From Lacipirellula limnantheis (GTDB taxonomy: Bacteria > Planctomycetota > Planctomycetia > Pirellulales > Lacipirellulaceae), in the NCBI RefSeq assembly GCF_007746075.1, contig NZ_CP036339.1, positions 2,738,885 to 2,802,884 on the forward strand: a stretch of 64,000 nt of DNA. The letters run 5' to 3'. The notes under the pieces were generated by a model. It made no database searches. It saw only the letters and a program-made list of their open reading frames with translations, and was not told the origin of the DNA. Made by a program: the position numbers and the translations under genes. Positions 17,327-26,016 of this stretch are shown one piece after another (positions within the stretch are counted from its first letter, which is position 1; each line of letters opens with the position of its first letter).

Positions 17327-17809
17327 TCATTTCTTGCCTAGTAGCAAATCCGGCCATTTTAGCCGCTCTGGCTCCCGGCGCTTCAAGGCCTCTTCGATAT
17401 TACGGATCGCTCCAATAGCGCGGTCGATTGGATCATCCTCATCTAACCAATTGCCATCATGCGGTTGATTGGGTCGGAATGCTAGCAACTCCAATGGGAC
17501 GCAACCTTCGAAGCGATCATGTTGTAGGACGAGAAAGTCGTCTGACAAGAATAGGGTGAATCCAAAGGCGGTTTGAAGGTGCTCAGCGATGAGTAACAAG
17601 ACAGTTGAAATCGGAAATTGAGTCACCTTTTTAGGGTCTAGCGCAATTCCCTCATACTGTACCCACGCTAGTGATTTGAGATAATTGTCAGTCGTGGGGG
17701 TATAGCTAGGCGGGGACGGATCGACGCGATCAAGCTCAGACTTCAACCCTTGTAGCCACCGCTGGGCAATCGCCACTTCTGATTCCGTAAGGCGTCGAAA
17801 CCTCGGCAT
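17327..17809 (-). CDS. Unknown 160-aa protein in a lower-GC module
   Basis: 160 aa, not recognised. It is soluble, with acidic and amphipathic character. Visible stretches are SELDRVDPSPPSYTPTTDNY, a hydrophobic helix FPISTVLLLIAEHLQTAFGF, a likely beta pair TLFLSDDFLVLQHDRFEG, and a charged helix IDRAIGAIRNIEEALKRREP. The aromatic and beta-rich middle recalls small immunity or SMI1-like proteins, but no motif proves this. The DNA is visibly poorer in G+C than neighbours and codon choice is less biased to C/G third positions. It is followed by a MORN-type gene in the same orientation, both inside flanking hairpin repeats. Confidence 0.65.
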   Translation of the reverse strand: MPRFRRLTESEVAIAQRWLQGLKSELDRVDPSPPSYTPTTDNYLKSLAWVQYEGIALDPKKVTQFPISTVLLLIAEHLQTAFGFTLFLSDDFLVLQHDRFEGCVPLELLAFRPNQPHDGNWLDEDDPIDRAIGAIRNIEEALKRREPERLKWPDLLLGKK

Positions 17810-17851
17810 GTGGAATTACTCACTGATTGGCCGTCGAACGAAGGGCCGTCC

Positions 17852-18091
17852 TCACTTTTGCTTCGCCTTCATCTTCGTCACCTTATAAACCTCGCCGTTC
17901 TTATCGTAAGTCGTCCACTCGCCGACCTGCTCGCCATTCTCAAAATGCCCTGACCGCATCTTCGTGCCGTCCTTGCGGAACCACTCCCAGTAGCCGACCA
18001 TGACCTCGCCAGCCATCTGGCCCTTGGCCCATACCGACCCGTCGCGGTGATATTGGATGTGTTCCGAGCTTTTGGGCGTCTTCTTGGCCAT
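17852..18091 (-). CDS. Small MORN-repeat (YwqK-like) protein
   Basis: 79 aa from the ATG at 18091 (MAKKTPKSSEHIQYHRDG); an ATG at 18100 adds three residues. It has three MORN-type units with the W/G pattern: HRDGSVWAKGQMAGEVMVGYW, RKDGTKMRSGHFENGEQVGEW and KNGEVYKVTK. Proteins of this type are often annotated as YwqK-family antitoxin/immunity components, although many have no known function. It is transcribed ahead of the 160-aa gene on the same strand with a 42-bp gap, so the two may be a pair. Confidence 0.75.
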   Translation of the reverse strand: MAKKTPKSSEHIQYHRDGSVWAKGQMAGEVMVGYWEWFRKDGTKMRSGHFENGEQVGEWTTYDKNGEVYKVTKMKAKQK

Positions 18092-18123
18092 CGGCTTCAA
18101 CTCAATTTCACGAATTAAGAATT

Positions 18124-18206
18124 ATCTCACGCAAAGGCGCGAAGGCGCAAAAAAGAAGGATAGAAGTAAGCAGTATTCTTTGCGTCTTCGCGCCTTTGCG
18201 TGAGAT
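18124..18206. repeat. Hairpin repeat, second copy of the AGGCGCAA family
   Basis: Arms 18124-18151 and 18179-18206 are inverted with one mismatch (ATCTCACGCAAAGGCGCGAA against its complement). The 27-nt centre differs from the 17162 copy. Together the two copies bracket the genes at 17327-18091. Confidence 0.88.
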
Positions 18207-18208
18207 CC

Positions 18209-18604
18209 CTACTCTTCACCCTCAGCAGAGGAAGGCGCCCGCGTTCCCCACCACGCCATCCAAATCATGACGGCCTGCAGCGGCAGTCGCAACAGGTGCC
18301 CCCACAGCGGCACGTCGTGCCCGGCGATGGGGATATCGTTCATCGCGATATAAATGTTGGCGGGAAAAATAGCGATCAACAATGCGATGACGCCTAGCCC
18401 CGCCCAGCGTCTGGTCCACGGCAGCAACATCCCCACGCCGCCGAGAATCTCAAACACGCCGCTCGCGTACACCAGCGGCAGATGGGCCGGCAGATAGGGC
18501 GGCATCATCGGCAGGTATACTTCGGGCCGCACCAAGTGCAGCACTCCCGAACTGATCAGGAGCGCCGCGAGCAGCCCCACCGCGATCCATCGGCCCACGG
18601 TCAT
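18209..18604 (-). CDS. DoxX-like four-helix membrane protein
   Basis: 131 aa with four predicted membrane segments: WIAVGLLAALLISSGVLHLV, VYASGVFEILGGVGMLL, GLGVIALLIAIFPANIYIAM and the final LPLQAVMIWMAWWG. The GVLHLVRPE and ASGVFEILGGVGML motifs are those of DoxX-family proteins, which are implicated in quinone or thiosulfate redox chemistry in some species. A GAGGT lies 5 nt before the ATG. It ends only 3 bp from the hairpin repeat at 18206. Confidence 0.82.
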   Translation of the reverse strand: MTVGRWIAVGLLAALLISSGVLHLVRPEVYLPMMPPYLPAHLPLVYASGVFEILGGVGMLLPWTRRWAGLGVIALLIAIFPANIYIAMNDIPIAGHDVPLWGHLLRLPLQAVMIWMAWWGTRAPSSAEGEE

Positions 18605-18678
18605 CGCTACCTCGCTCAGTCGACCTCCGCGGCGCCAGGGCAGCGGCTGGGCACATGCGACGCCAATCTCAAGCGCGC

Positions 18679-19485
18679 TCAGTTGAGCGCCGGCGCGCCC
18701 TCTTCGTCCGCGGGCTCTTCGGCGTCGTTTGCCGGCGCCTCATCGGCCGGCGCATTCGCGGCCGGCGCTTCGCCGCCTCCTTCGCCCAGCGTCTGGTCAA
18801 CCAGCCGCTTGAACTCGTCCGACGGATCGACCGCTTCGACTTCCTCCGGAATCTTCGCCGCGTCGGCCTGCTCTTTCGCGGCGGCGAGGAACTCCTTCAG
18901 CTCGTCGTCGGTCACCTTCTCCTTGAGCTCCATGTTCCCGTCCGGCTGCCGCGTCGACACCGGCGCCATCGCCTTCTCAACCTCGGCCTGGCTGATCTTC
19001 TGATCGATCGCCCCCCGCATGAACCGCTGCACGGTCACTCGGGCCGCAGCCTTCTCTTCATCGCTGAGCCCCGACGGCTCGATATATTTCTTGTCGACCA
19101 TCGACATCGCCAGCGTCGTCATCAGCGGCGATTGCACGAGATTCTGCAGAAACTCGCCCATCTGCGGCAGCGACAGCTTCCGCTCCCGCGTGGCCTCCGC
19201 CAGGCGGTCAATCTGCACCGAAATGTCGACTTTTTCTTCTTCCGGCAGGTCGGTCTCGTTGATCACTTGCTTGGCCGTTTCGGAAATACCGATCGCCGCC
19301 CATTCCGGAAACTTGCGATACGCATAAATGCCGGCGATCACGCCCAGCACGAGCACGACGACGAACAGAATCAAACACCCGGTGAGGCACGTCGCCAGCG
19401 CACTCCGCTTCTTTGGTTCCGCCGGCACGGACGCCCCGCCTTCGAACCGATCGTCCTGCACGCGAAATTGCGGATCGTTAGCCAT
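18679..19485 (-). CDS. Unknown single-TM protein with acidic tail
   Basis: 268 aa from the ATG at 19485, which has GGAAGGA upstream. A short cytoplasmic start (MANDPQFRVQDDRFEGG) precedes one membrane helix, LATCLTGCLILFVVVLVLGV. The rest is a charged helical domain (residues about 60-220, several Glu/Lys/Gln runs) and a C-terminal Glu/Ala/Pro-rich tail. No family is recognised. The style, a TM anchor plus helical external domain, is common in planctomycete-specific proteins. It lies between a DoxX-like and an LRR-like membrane gene, all on the minus strand. Confidence 0.75.
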   Translation of the reverse strand: MANDPQFRVQDDRFEGGASVPAEPKKRSALATCLTGCLILFVVVLVLGVIAGIYAYRKFPEWAAIGISETAKQVINETDLPEEEKVDISVQIDRLAEATRERKLSLPQMGEFLQNLVQSPLMTTLAMSMVDKKYIEPSGLSDEEKAAARVTVQRFMRGAIDQKISQAEVEKAMAPVSTRQPDGNMELKEKVTDDELKEFLAAAKEQADAAKIPEEVEAVDPSDEFKRLVDQTLGEGGGEAPAANAPADEAPANDAEEPADEEGAPALN

Positions 19486-19524
19486 CGAATGAATCCTTCC
19501 CAATAGAAGCGTCTGCGGACGAAG

Positions 19525-20541
19525 CTAGGGCGAGGCAGGCGACAATTGTCGAAGCGGCTGGTTTGGCGAAGTAACCCCGAAGATGCGGCACTGAGGTGCC
19601 GCGACGATCAGCTTGCGCACCTCGTCCGCATCTGGGCCCGATATTAGCAAGGTCAGGTGTCGCAGGGTAGCCGATTGCGCCAAAAGAGGGAGATCGCCCG
19701 CGGCAACACGAACCCGGCGCAAGTCCAACTGCACCAACCCCGGCAGGCCCGCCAACTCGGCGACGTTTTCTCGGCTTAATTCTTTCAACGTGCGACTGCC
19801 TGAGTCGATCGACACCGTTTTGACCTGCCTCAGCGATTGCAACCACCCAGTGGGAACGGGGCAACTCACATGGACACGGACGATGCTCGGCAAACTCGGC
19901 CACGCAAGTTGCAGCCGCTGCATCGTGCCGGGGCTAAGCGTCGCCGTGCGAATCGAAACGCTATTCAGCGCCCGAAATCGCGCCGCGTGAGCGACGAACG
20001 TCGCCGCCTGCGCGTCCCTGTTCAGGCGGACTTCCTGGATCGTCGCGTCGACGGGCGCGGTCAACCGATCGCCGGCGAGCGGACGCAACCACGCCGGCAT
20101 CGGCGGCGATTCAGCGACATTGGGCCGGGAAGAGCGAGGGTCGTACCCGAGAAAGAAGTAGTAGTTGTCATTGGACGAATAATTGCTGATCCACGTCCGG
20201 TGCGCCAAAAGCTCGCGACTCCCGCGACGCGCGTCCAACGCTTTGTAGAGCGGTTGGACGGTAAGGAACACGAAAACCGCGAACAAGCTCGTGAGGATCA
20301 GCAACGATCTCGTGCTCAAGCGAAATCGATGCGACACGGTCAGGTAGCACGCAATCGCCAGCGGCAAGACGGCGATCAGCGCGCTCGCCGCCCAGCGAAG
20401 CGCACCTGCCGTCCCGAACCAACCGAGTAAATAGAGCGCCCCGACCAGCGCGAGCTCAAGAATAAGCAGCGTGAGTAGAATGGTCCTTAGCGAAGGGCGT
20501 CGCTCGATCGTAGTCGTCGCTCCAGCATCCACGGCAGGCAT
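19525..20541 (-). CDS. Membrane protein with leucine-rich C-terminal part
   Basis: 338 aa. Three N-terminal membrane segments (ILLTLLILELALVGALYLL, ALRWAASALIAVLPLAIACYL and LLILTSLFAVFVFLTVQPLY) are followed by a soluble domain of about 230 residues. From residue 180 it has irregular leucine-rich repeats (VHVSCPVPTGWLQSLRQVKT, LAGLPGLVQLDLRRVRVAAGDLPLL, and SATLRHLTLLISG). Three-TM plus LRR proteins are a recurrent planctomycete family without known function. It is likely a surface or periplasmic-facing protein. Confidence 0.78.
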   Translation of the reverse strand: MPAVDAGATTTIERRPSLRTILLTLLILELALVGALYLLGWFGTAGALRWAASALIAVLPLAIACYLTVSHRFRLSTRSLLILTSLFAVFVFLTVQPLYKALDARRGSRELLAHRTWISNYSSNDNYYFFLGYDPRSSRPNVAESPPMPAWLRPLAGDRLTAPVDATIQEVRLNRDAQAATFVAHAARFRALNSVSIRTATLSPGTMQRLQLAWPSLPSIVRVHVSCPVPTGWLQSLRQVKTVSIDSGSRTLKELSRENVAELAGLPGLVQLDLRRVRVAAGDLPLLAQSATLRHLTLLISGPDADEVRKLIVAAPQCRIFGVTSPNQPLRQLSPASP

Positions 20542-20727
20542 AAGCGAGCGAGTGCAAGTCCGAAAAGCCTCGCGGCAATATAGCAGGTCATGTCAGCGGC
20601 ACAAAGCTGGCCGACGCGCGTGTCGCTCACTCGAACGGAGGAGTTCAAAAGGTCTGAGAGTTCCGACGGCGCTGCCAAGCTTCGCCCGGACTTCGAGGGA
20701 CCAGCAACTAGCCTCGGCCCAGTTGGC

Positions 20728-21069
20728 CTACGCCTCGTCCCCCATCAGCATCCCAATCACCTTGAGCACCGCGAGCATCCGCAACGGCTGCTGCACCGTT
20801 TGCCGATTCAGAAACTGCCACGTGCTCCGCGCGTAGCGCAAGTATTCGCTGCGCGACTCCGCCACCGCCGCGGGGCCCAATTGGGCCACCGTCTCCCGCC
20901 ACATCGGCGCCGACGCTTCGACCGCTGCCAAATCGCCGTCGATCGCGGGGAAGATCAGATCATCCAGCGTCTCCAATCGCGCGATCGCCTCTGGCGGCAA
21001 ATCGAGGCCAACTCCTGCTCCACCGTCCCCCTTCGCAGGCCCGCGGCGGCGCCGTTCCAACTCGCTCAT
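20728..21069 (-). CDS. Small hypothetical protein
   Basis: 113 aa, not recognised. After a basic, Gly-rich start, residues 25-113 form an amphipathic helical domain (LETLDDLIFPAIDGDLAAVE, RSEYLRYARSTWQFL, PLRMLAVLKVIGMLM). Charge distribution and third-position GC fit a real gene. It has no signal peptide. The head-to-head neighbour is the SYLF gene at 21415. Confidence 0.6.
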   Translation of the reverse strand: MSELERRRRGPAKGDGGAGVGLDLPPEAIARLETLDDLIFPAIDGDLAAVEASAPMWRETVAQLGPAAVAESRSEYLRYARSTWQFLNRQTVQQPLRMLAVLKVIGMLMGDEA

Positions 21070-21311
21070 CGCCCACTCTCCCTGCTACGGATTTCCCCCA
21101 GAAATCTAGCCGTCCACGCTATACGTTTCGACCTGCCGCGAAGGTTCGCCCGTGACAGAAAATTCAGCTTGTCATGCTTGTCATTCGGCCCGGCAACGGC
21201 CTCCGTCGTTCCCATAGAGCGACTTCCGCCGCCCAAAGTTCGCCCCCTAGCCAGCCAAAACTTCCGAATCTCGCGCATCCCAAACCACCCACCTCGGCTA
21301 AATTGGGCAGC

Positions 21312-21390
21312 CGTCAGTTGTCGGTCGTCAGTTGCTGGGAGCCAATGCCCCGCGACAGTCGCAACTGACAACGGACCACTGACAACGGAC
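21312..21390. repeat. Inverted repeat of GTCAGTTG/CAACTGAC units
   Basis: Left arm 21312-21335 has CGTCAGTTG-TCGGTCGTCAGTTG; right arm 21361-21390 has CAACTGACAACGGACCACTGACAAC. It lies upstream of the SYLF gene, ending 24 bp before its ATG, so it may be within the leader. Confidence 0.7.
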
Positions 21391-21414
21391 TATTCCCAGA
21401 AACGGAGTTCACCC

Positions 21415-22536
21415 ATGCCCCGCACCCTTTCCGCTCCCTTTGCCCTGTTCCTACTCACACTCATCGCCGCGGCGACGCTCACCGCTCCCCGCACCGCTCA
21501 AGCCAACGACCCCAACGTCACCATCCAACAGGCCGAGGCGGTCCTCTCTGAACTCGTCGCGATCCCCGTCCGCCGTATTCCGCAGCGCATGCTCGCCGAG
21601 GCCCAGGCGATCGCCATCATCCCGCGCGTCATCAAGATCGGCTTCATCGTCGGCGTCCGTCGCGGGCAGGGCGTCGTCCTCACACGCGATGCGGAAGGAG
21701 AGTGGAGCCTGCCGCAATTCATCACCCTCACCGGCGGCAGCGTCGGCTGGCAGGCCGGCGTCCAGGGGACCGACGTCGTCCTCATCTTTCGCACCCGCAC
21801 CAGCGTCGAAAACCTGATGCGCGGCAAGTTCACCATCGGCGCCGACGCCGCCGCGGCCGCCGGCCCCGTCGGCCGCAACGCCTCCGCCGCCACCGACGCC
21901 CAACTTCGCGCCGAGATTCTGTCGTACTCGCGCAGCCGCGGGCTCTTCGCCGGAGTCTCGATCGACGGCAGCGTCCTGGAAATCAATCAAATGGCCAACA
22001 CCGCCTTCTACGGCGCCCCCAGCACGCAGTTGCCGCTGGTGGTCCCGCAATCAGCGACCGATCTGCGGCTCTACCTGACCGAACTCTTCAACGCTGCAAT
22101 GTCGCCCAACGATGGCGCCGTGGCGGCCGTCGTCCCCCCTTCCGCGAAGCCCGGCGCCGCCGTTGCCGTCGCCGCTCCAGGCGCCGCCGTTCCTGCCGGC
22201 GTTGTCCCGGCGAGCGCCGTCGCCGTCTCGCCGACGCGGCTTGAAGCAATCCAGAATTCGCTCTACACCGAAGGCGCTCAACTCCACGCGATCCTCTCGC
22301 CCGAGTGGCAAACCTTTCTCGCCCTTCCGGCCGAAGTCGCCGCCGCCAGTTCCGTCGACCGCGCCGCGCTCGCTGCGGCGTACCAGCGCTTCAACCAGGT
22401 AAACGCCTCGCCCGATTTCAAGGAACTGACCGCGCGTCCTGAGTTCCAAACGACGTTCGATCTATTGCGCCAATACAACGACGCCCTCAACGCCAGCCCG
22501 GCGATCCTGCAGTTGCCAGCCCCGCCGCCGAAGTAA
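21415..22536 (+). CDS. SYLF/YSC84-domain lipid-binding secreted protein
   Basis: 373 aa from the ATG at 21415 (GGAG 9 nt upstream); the longer open frame before it is not coding. A signal peptide MPRTLSAPFALFLLTLIAAA ends near AQA-ND. Residues about 40-225 are the SYLF (Ysc84) domain, with IPQRMLAEAQAIAIIPRVIKIG, FIVGVRRGQGVVLTRD, and the typical GGSVGWQAGVQGTDVVLIFRT and RSRGLFAGVSIDGSVL. This domain binds phosphoinositides in eukaryotes; its bacterial role is unclear. A Pro/Ala/Val-rich linker and a C-terminal helical domain follow. Confidence 0.92.
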   Translation: MPRTLSAPFALFLLTLIAAATLTAPRTAQANDPNVTIQQAEAVLSELVAIPVRRIPQRMLAEAQAIAIIPRVIKIGFIVGVRRGQGVVLTRDAEGEWSLPQFITLTGGSVGWQAGVQGTDVVLIFRTRTSVENLMRGKFTIGADAAAAAGPVGRNASAATDAQLRAEILSYSRSRGLFAGVSIDGSVLEINQMANTAFYGAPSTQLPLVVPQSATDLRLYLTELFNAAMSPNDGAVAAVVPPSAKPGAAVAVAAPGAAVPAGVVPASAVAVSPTRLEAIQNSLYTEGAQLHAILSPEWQTFLALPAEVAAASSVDRAALAAAYQRFNQVNASPDFKELTARPEFQTTFDLLRQYNDALNASPAILQLPAPPPK

Positions 22537-22873
22537 TCGCTTTACGACCACGACTCTTCGGATGGGTGTCGTGCCCGCGCAGCCCCGCGCTTCGAAGACT
22601 AATCAACTGCGATCACGATGTGCACTCACCACAGAGAACACAGAGGCCGCAGAGAAGTCGACCAGTGGATCATCTTCTTTCGCTATTCTCTGTGCTCTCT
22701 GTGGTTCGATGGTTATCCGCTAAACATTTTAAGAATGATGTCGGTTGAATAAGCTTCTCCGCCCGGGCGTCGGCTTCCTCGCTGGTAGGCACTGTCGTGC
22801 GTAATGCTGGCTTTCGGAGGACCCGGGCGTTGAAAATGCTTCCCTGGTCTGGGATGCGCATTAGACTGCAGCG
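22537..22873. other. Intergenic region with a hairpin repeat
   Basis: No gene is supported. It contains the palindromic repeat at 22627-22706. The rest (22707-22873) shows nothing recognisable. Confidence 0.6.
22627..22706. repeat. Hairpin repeat of CACAGAG units
   Basis: Left arm 22627-22656 is CACCACAGAGAACACAGAGG... and right arm 22686-22706 is TTCTCTGTGCTCTCTGTGG. A degraded relative is at 46024-46096. The units recur every 9-10 nt in the arm. Confidence 0.8.
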
Positions 22874-23032
22874 ATGCACATTCCGCCCCACTCGCCGCAC
22901 GCCGAGCTCGCCTACTGCGTGATCTTTGCGTTCGCCGCGGGCTGGTGGATTGTCGCCATGGTGCGGAACTACGGATGGGCGCCATGGAGATGGCCTTGGG
23001 GGACGTGGCTGCGGCGCCGGCCGCCTGATTGA
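22874..23032 (+). CDS. Possible 52-aa single-helix membrane protein
   Basis: An ATG at 22874 opens a 52-codon frame: a His/Pro-rich start (MHIPPHSPHAE), one membrane helix (LAYCVIFAFAAGWWIVAMV) and a Trp/Arg-rich end (WAPWRWPWGTW). The orderly topology, with a positive end after the helix, supports a real small membrane protein. No ribosome-binding site stands out, so it remains tentative. Confidence 0.4.
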   Translation: MHIPPHSPHAELAYCVIFAFAAGWWIVAMVRNYGWAPWRWPWGTWLRRRPPD

Positions 23033-23407
23033 ATGTGCGGCCCAGACTCCAATCGACCGGAGCAACGCACGAGCCTACGCCAACCCCACTCACCGGCGCT
23101 ACCGACTTCATCCCTCCCGTCGCGAGTTCTTCGCGCCCCGCGCTGATCCCACCGCCTCGCGGCAGGAACGGCCATGTCGAGCCGTTCTCCCTCAAGCTCC
23201 TCTTGCTGTCGCGCCGACCAACCTCAATAATGCCCCACGCGATGCATGACCCCGTCAGCGTGGAGGCGTACCCCCCCGCGCCGACCGCCGCCAATCAGGG
23301 GCCATGCATTGATCGCGCCTCCACTATCACTCGGGGAAACGCCTCGCCTGGCGATCGTCCCCCTCGCTGCTCGGGATCGCTCCCGCGCCGCAGGGTCCGC
23401 CGTCGCT
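23033..23407. other. Intergenic region, nothing recognised
   Basis: A GC-rich stretch between the small ORF and the sulfotransferase. Open frames extend through it in several phases but none resembles protein. Promoter elements are not obvious. Confidence 0.5.
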
Positions 23408-24316
23408 ATGCCTGCCGTTCCTGCGCCTGCCGCACCGCCGCGCTTCCTGCGCCCTGCATCTCCAGAACAACTGGAACATCTGTACCAGCAGGCCCGCGGC
23501 CGCGTCGACAATGTCAACGCGATCCCTTATTTCGATCGTCTTGCCGCCGGCCGCTACCGCGACCTGATCCGTCGCCCCAGCTTCGATCCGTCAAAACCCT
23601 CGATCGTCACGTCGTTTCAGCCAAAGTCGGGCGGCACGTTCCTCCACAACCGCTTGCTGGAGCTCGGCTACCACGAGTTCTGGTGGTGCTTTCCCCACGT
23701 CCAGTGCCATTCGTACTGGTACACCAGCCAACAAACGCTCGAGCTTTACCTGCGCGGCGGCGTCGCCTGCCAGACGCACTGTCGCCCCGACGCCGCGCTG
23801 CTGGAAGCCTTCGATCGCTGCGGCGTGGAACAGATCTGGGTTCACCTCCGCAACCCGGTCGAGTCGGCCATCTCCGCGTACCATCATTACCGGGGCGAAG
23901 GTCACGGCGACAGCGTCGCCGCCGACGAGCGTCGCCGCCAGGCCCGCCGGGCGACGCAGCTGTTCCGCTTCCTCCGCCGCTCCGATAAAGATCAGTTCGT
24001 CCGCGAGCAGATCGACTGGTTCATCGAGTGGACCGGCCAATGGCTTCGCTTCGACGCCGAGCAACCAGGCCGCGTCGTTATTTCCTTTCATCGCGAGTTG
24101 GCCGACCCGCAACAGATGCTCAACCGCGTCTTCCGCCAGTTCGGCGTCGAGTCGCCGGGGCGGATCACGCCCAGCCCTGCCGCCAACGACCGCTTCCGCC
24201 CGAACCCGCTACGCAACTGGCGCCACGATGTCGACGGCGCCACGCAACGCTTCGTCGAAAAACGCATCAGAGAGTCCCTGGCCGCCTTTCCCGCATTCGA
24301 GCGTCTCTGGAGCTAA
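23408..24316 (+). CDS. Sulfotransferase-family protein
   Basis: 302 aa from the ATG at 23408; the upstream in-frame extension is low-complexity. PAPS-dependent sulfotransferases move sulfate to hydroxyl or amino groups. The 5'-phosphosulfate loop is visible as TSFQPKSGGTFLHNRLLEL (residues about 60-78) and the 3'-phosphate motif as WVHLRNPVESAISAYHHYRG (about 145-164). C-terminal VVISFHRELADPQQMLNRVFRQFG fits the family. Planctomycetes encode many sulfatases and some sulfotransferases; the acceptor here cannot be told. Confidence 0.87.
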   Translation: MPAVPAPAAPPRFLRPASPEQLEHLYQQARGRVDNVNAIPYFDRLAAGRYRDLIRRPSFDPSKPSIVTSFQPKSGGTFLHNRLLELGYHEFWWCFPHVQCHSYWYTSQQTLELYLRGGVACQTHCRPDAALLEAFDRCGVEQIWVHLRNPVESAISAYHHYRGEGHGDSVAADERRRQARRATQLFRFLRRSDKDQFVREQIDWFIEWTGQWLRFDAEQPGRVVISFHRELADPQQMLNRVFRQFGVESPGRITPSPAANDRFRPNPLRNWRHDVDGATQRFVEKRIRESLAAFPAFERLWS

Positions 24317-24579
24317 GTCTGCGCGCGGGCCCGCTGAGGCGCCAGTTCCCGGCGCCGCGGGCCGTCTCGAGCCCGGCGTCATTGTTCGCGCAATCCTCTC
24401 CCGTCGCCCTCGCTGCCTCGCCCCCGGCGGCACGGTCCTTGCCGGGCCCTGGCGCCGCTGACGGCGTGGGCACAGGTTCCCAGCCTTCAGCAGGTAAAAA
24501 TGCTACGCTTGAGATGCCTCAGCGAGCGAGCCTTCGTGCTCGGTCGATCCCCCGCCGGACGAACCATAGGAGCAATCGG

Positions 24580-25017
24580 ATGAATTCCCTGCCTGCCACG
24601 ATTGTCCAGTCGAACGAACTCCCGCGCATTCCGGTGCGCGGCGAAGATGCCGCCAACGTCCGGTGGAACGGCGCCTTCGCTGTTTACGGCGGGCACGGTA
24701 CGACGGCGTCGTCGACGATCGTGTATGAAATCGAACCAGGAGATCGCCTCGGTTGGCACACCGATGCGACCGAGGAGACGCAGTACATCATCGCCGGCAA
24801 AGGGGAGTTGCAGCTCGAAGACGGCTCCAAGCACATCGTCGGTCCCGGCAGCGTCTTCGTCCTGCCGACGCCGTTGCGTCACGATCTGGTCAACGTCGGC
24901 ACGGAAACGCTACGAGCCGTCGCGTTCTTCGCCGCCGCCATGTTTACGCAAACGTTCGACAACGTCATGCTCCCTCCGAAAACGCACGTGCTGGGAACCC
25001 CGAATCGCAACGGCTAA
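24580..25017 (+). CDS. Cupin-domain protein
   Basis: 145 aa from the ATG at 24580 with AGGAG 8 nt upstream. The cupin motifs are visible: motif 1 in GDRLGWHTDATEETQYIIAGKGELQLEDG (His and Glu ligands) and motif 2 in GPGSVFVLPTPLRHDLVNVG (final His ligand). It is a single-domain metal-binding beta barrel; the substrate is unknown. It converges with the P-loop gene 25 bp away. Confidence 0.87.
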   Translation: MNSLPATIVQSNELPRIPVRGEDAANVRWNGAFAVYGGHGTTASSTIVYEIEPGDRLGWHTDATEETQYIIAGKGELQLEDGSKHIVGPGSVFVLPTPLRHDLVNVGTETLRAVAFFAAAMFTQTFDNVMLPPKTHVLGTPNRNG

Positions 25018-25042
25018 GCGTGTCGCCGCCAGGGATGCCAAT

Positions 25043-25693
25043 TCAAGAATTAGCTCCCGGTTCTTCAAACCGGGGGGCTACTCGCGACGGCTCTTCAAAC
25101 AGGGCGCCGTTTGCCGAACGATCGCTAGTTTCAACGCTGGTCTCGGGGCGCTCGATGCCGCATAGAAAGCGTTCCGCCTCTTGCACCGAGCGAATCTCGA
25201 CGATGTGCAGATGCGCCAGCTCGTCAGACGCTAACAGAGCCCCATATTCCCGCCGCAGCGGCCGATAGCTCTGCAACGCCTGCCACGGGACCCAATAGGC
25301 GTGCAAGAAACCCAGCAGCGGTTCGCGATTGCCGTTGAAAAGGCACTCGCGCGTCGCCAACCGCCGAAACGTGCGGCTTGTCGCCCGGCGCAGCAGTGTT
25401 CGTAGCGGATAGTTAAGCCAAATAACAGTCGTCGCCCGCTGCAGCACCAACGCCCGCGTTGCAATGTAATTCCCGTCGATGATCCATGCCGGCCCGGCCG
25501 TGGCCTCAGCGACGCTGGCCCAAAATTCTTCGGCCGATCGCGCCGTCCAGTTCGGCCCCCAGTATAGCGCATCAAGCTCAACATGCGGCGCCCCGAGCCG
25601 CCGACTCAACTCCCGCGCTAGCGTCGATTTTCCCGCGCAACTCGTGCCGACAATCGCCACGCGGCTTAAATCATCACGCCGACTCATCTGCAT
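25043..25693 (-). CDS. P-loop kinase-like protein (adenylate/topology-modulation type)
   Basis: 216 aa; MSRRDDLSRVAIVGTS could start at 25687. Walker A is GTSCAGKST (residues 16-24), followed by LARELSRRLGAPHVELDALYWGPNW, a layout typical of the small FlaR/adenylate-kinase-like proteins of unknown substrate. WIIDGNY, VIWLNYP and the Arg-rich lid-like TLLRRATSRTFRRL follow. The last 40 residues lose similarity and seem derived from low-complexity DNA. Confidence 0.8.
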   Translation of the reverse strand: MQMSRRDDLSRVAIVGTSCAGKSTLARELSRRLGAPHVELDALYWGPNWTARSAEEFWASVAEATAGPAWIIDGNYIATRALVLQRATTVIWLNYPLRTLLRRATSRTFRRLATRECLFNGNREPLLGFLHAYWVPWQALQSYRPLRREYGALLASDELAHLHIVEIRSVQEAERFLCGIERPETSVETSDRSANGALFEEPSRVAPRFEEPGANS

Positions 25694-26016
25694 ACTTCTT
25701 GCATTCTTCCCTGCGTCTTCGCGCCTCTGCGAGAGACTTCCTCCGGCGCCCCTCTACAGAGCCCCCTGTCAAGCTGGCCAAAAAAGCCAGCTGCGCGCCG
25801 CGAATCCAATCGCAGAAAATAGGCCCCAAAAGTCGCCAATGCCAAGGCTGGTCCGCCCACCAGGCGCCACGGGCGTCCGGCCAGTGTTGAAGCGGGTACA
25901 GGTCCGCCGCTCGAAAACGGCGTCGCACGCCGCCACGAAAGATTTTGTCTCCACGATTCCACAGCCAACGCCATGAATACCGCGACAACTAACGCCGCCG
26001 CACACGTTTTGTCCAA
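25684..26016 (-). CDS. Doubtful ORF, possible small membrane protein
   Basis: A 110-codon frame with an N-terminal hydrophobic stretch (CAAALVVAVFMALAVESW) and a second near residues 55-70 (LALATFGAYFL). Its last 15 codons read through the half hairpin repeat at 25699-25735, and it overlaps the start of the P-loop gene. It could be a real two-helix protein extended by a repeat or just open frame in GC-rich DNA. Confidence 0.3.
   Translation of the reverse strand: MDKTCAAALVVAVFMALAVESWRQNLSWRRATPFSSGGPVPASTLAGRPWRLVGGPALALATFGAYFLRLDSRRAAGFFGQLDRGLCRGAPEEVSRRGAKTQGRMQEVCR
25699..25735. repeat. Half element of the AGGCGCAA family
   Basis: Only the right-hand arm (CTGCGTCTTCGCGCCTCTGC then GAGAGAC) is present, matching 17227-17256. 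The opposite arm is missing, so this is a remnant or single-arm copy. Confidence 0.6.

Noticed and set aside
22713..23294. 193-codon minus-strand frame in the sulfotransferase upstream region
   Set aside because: Composition is Arg/Ser/Gly-rich with no motif, and part of it reads through the hairpin repeat near 22700.
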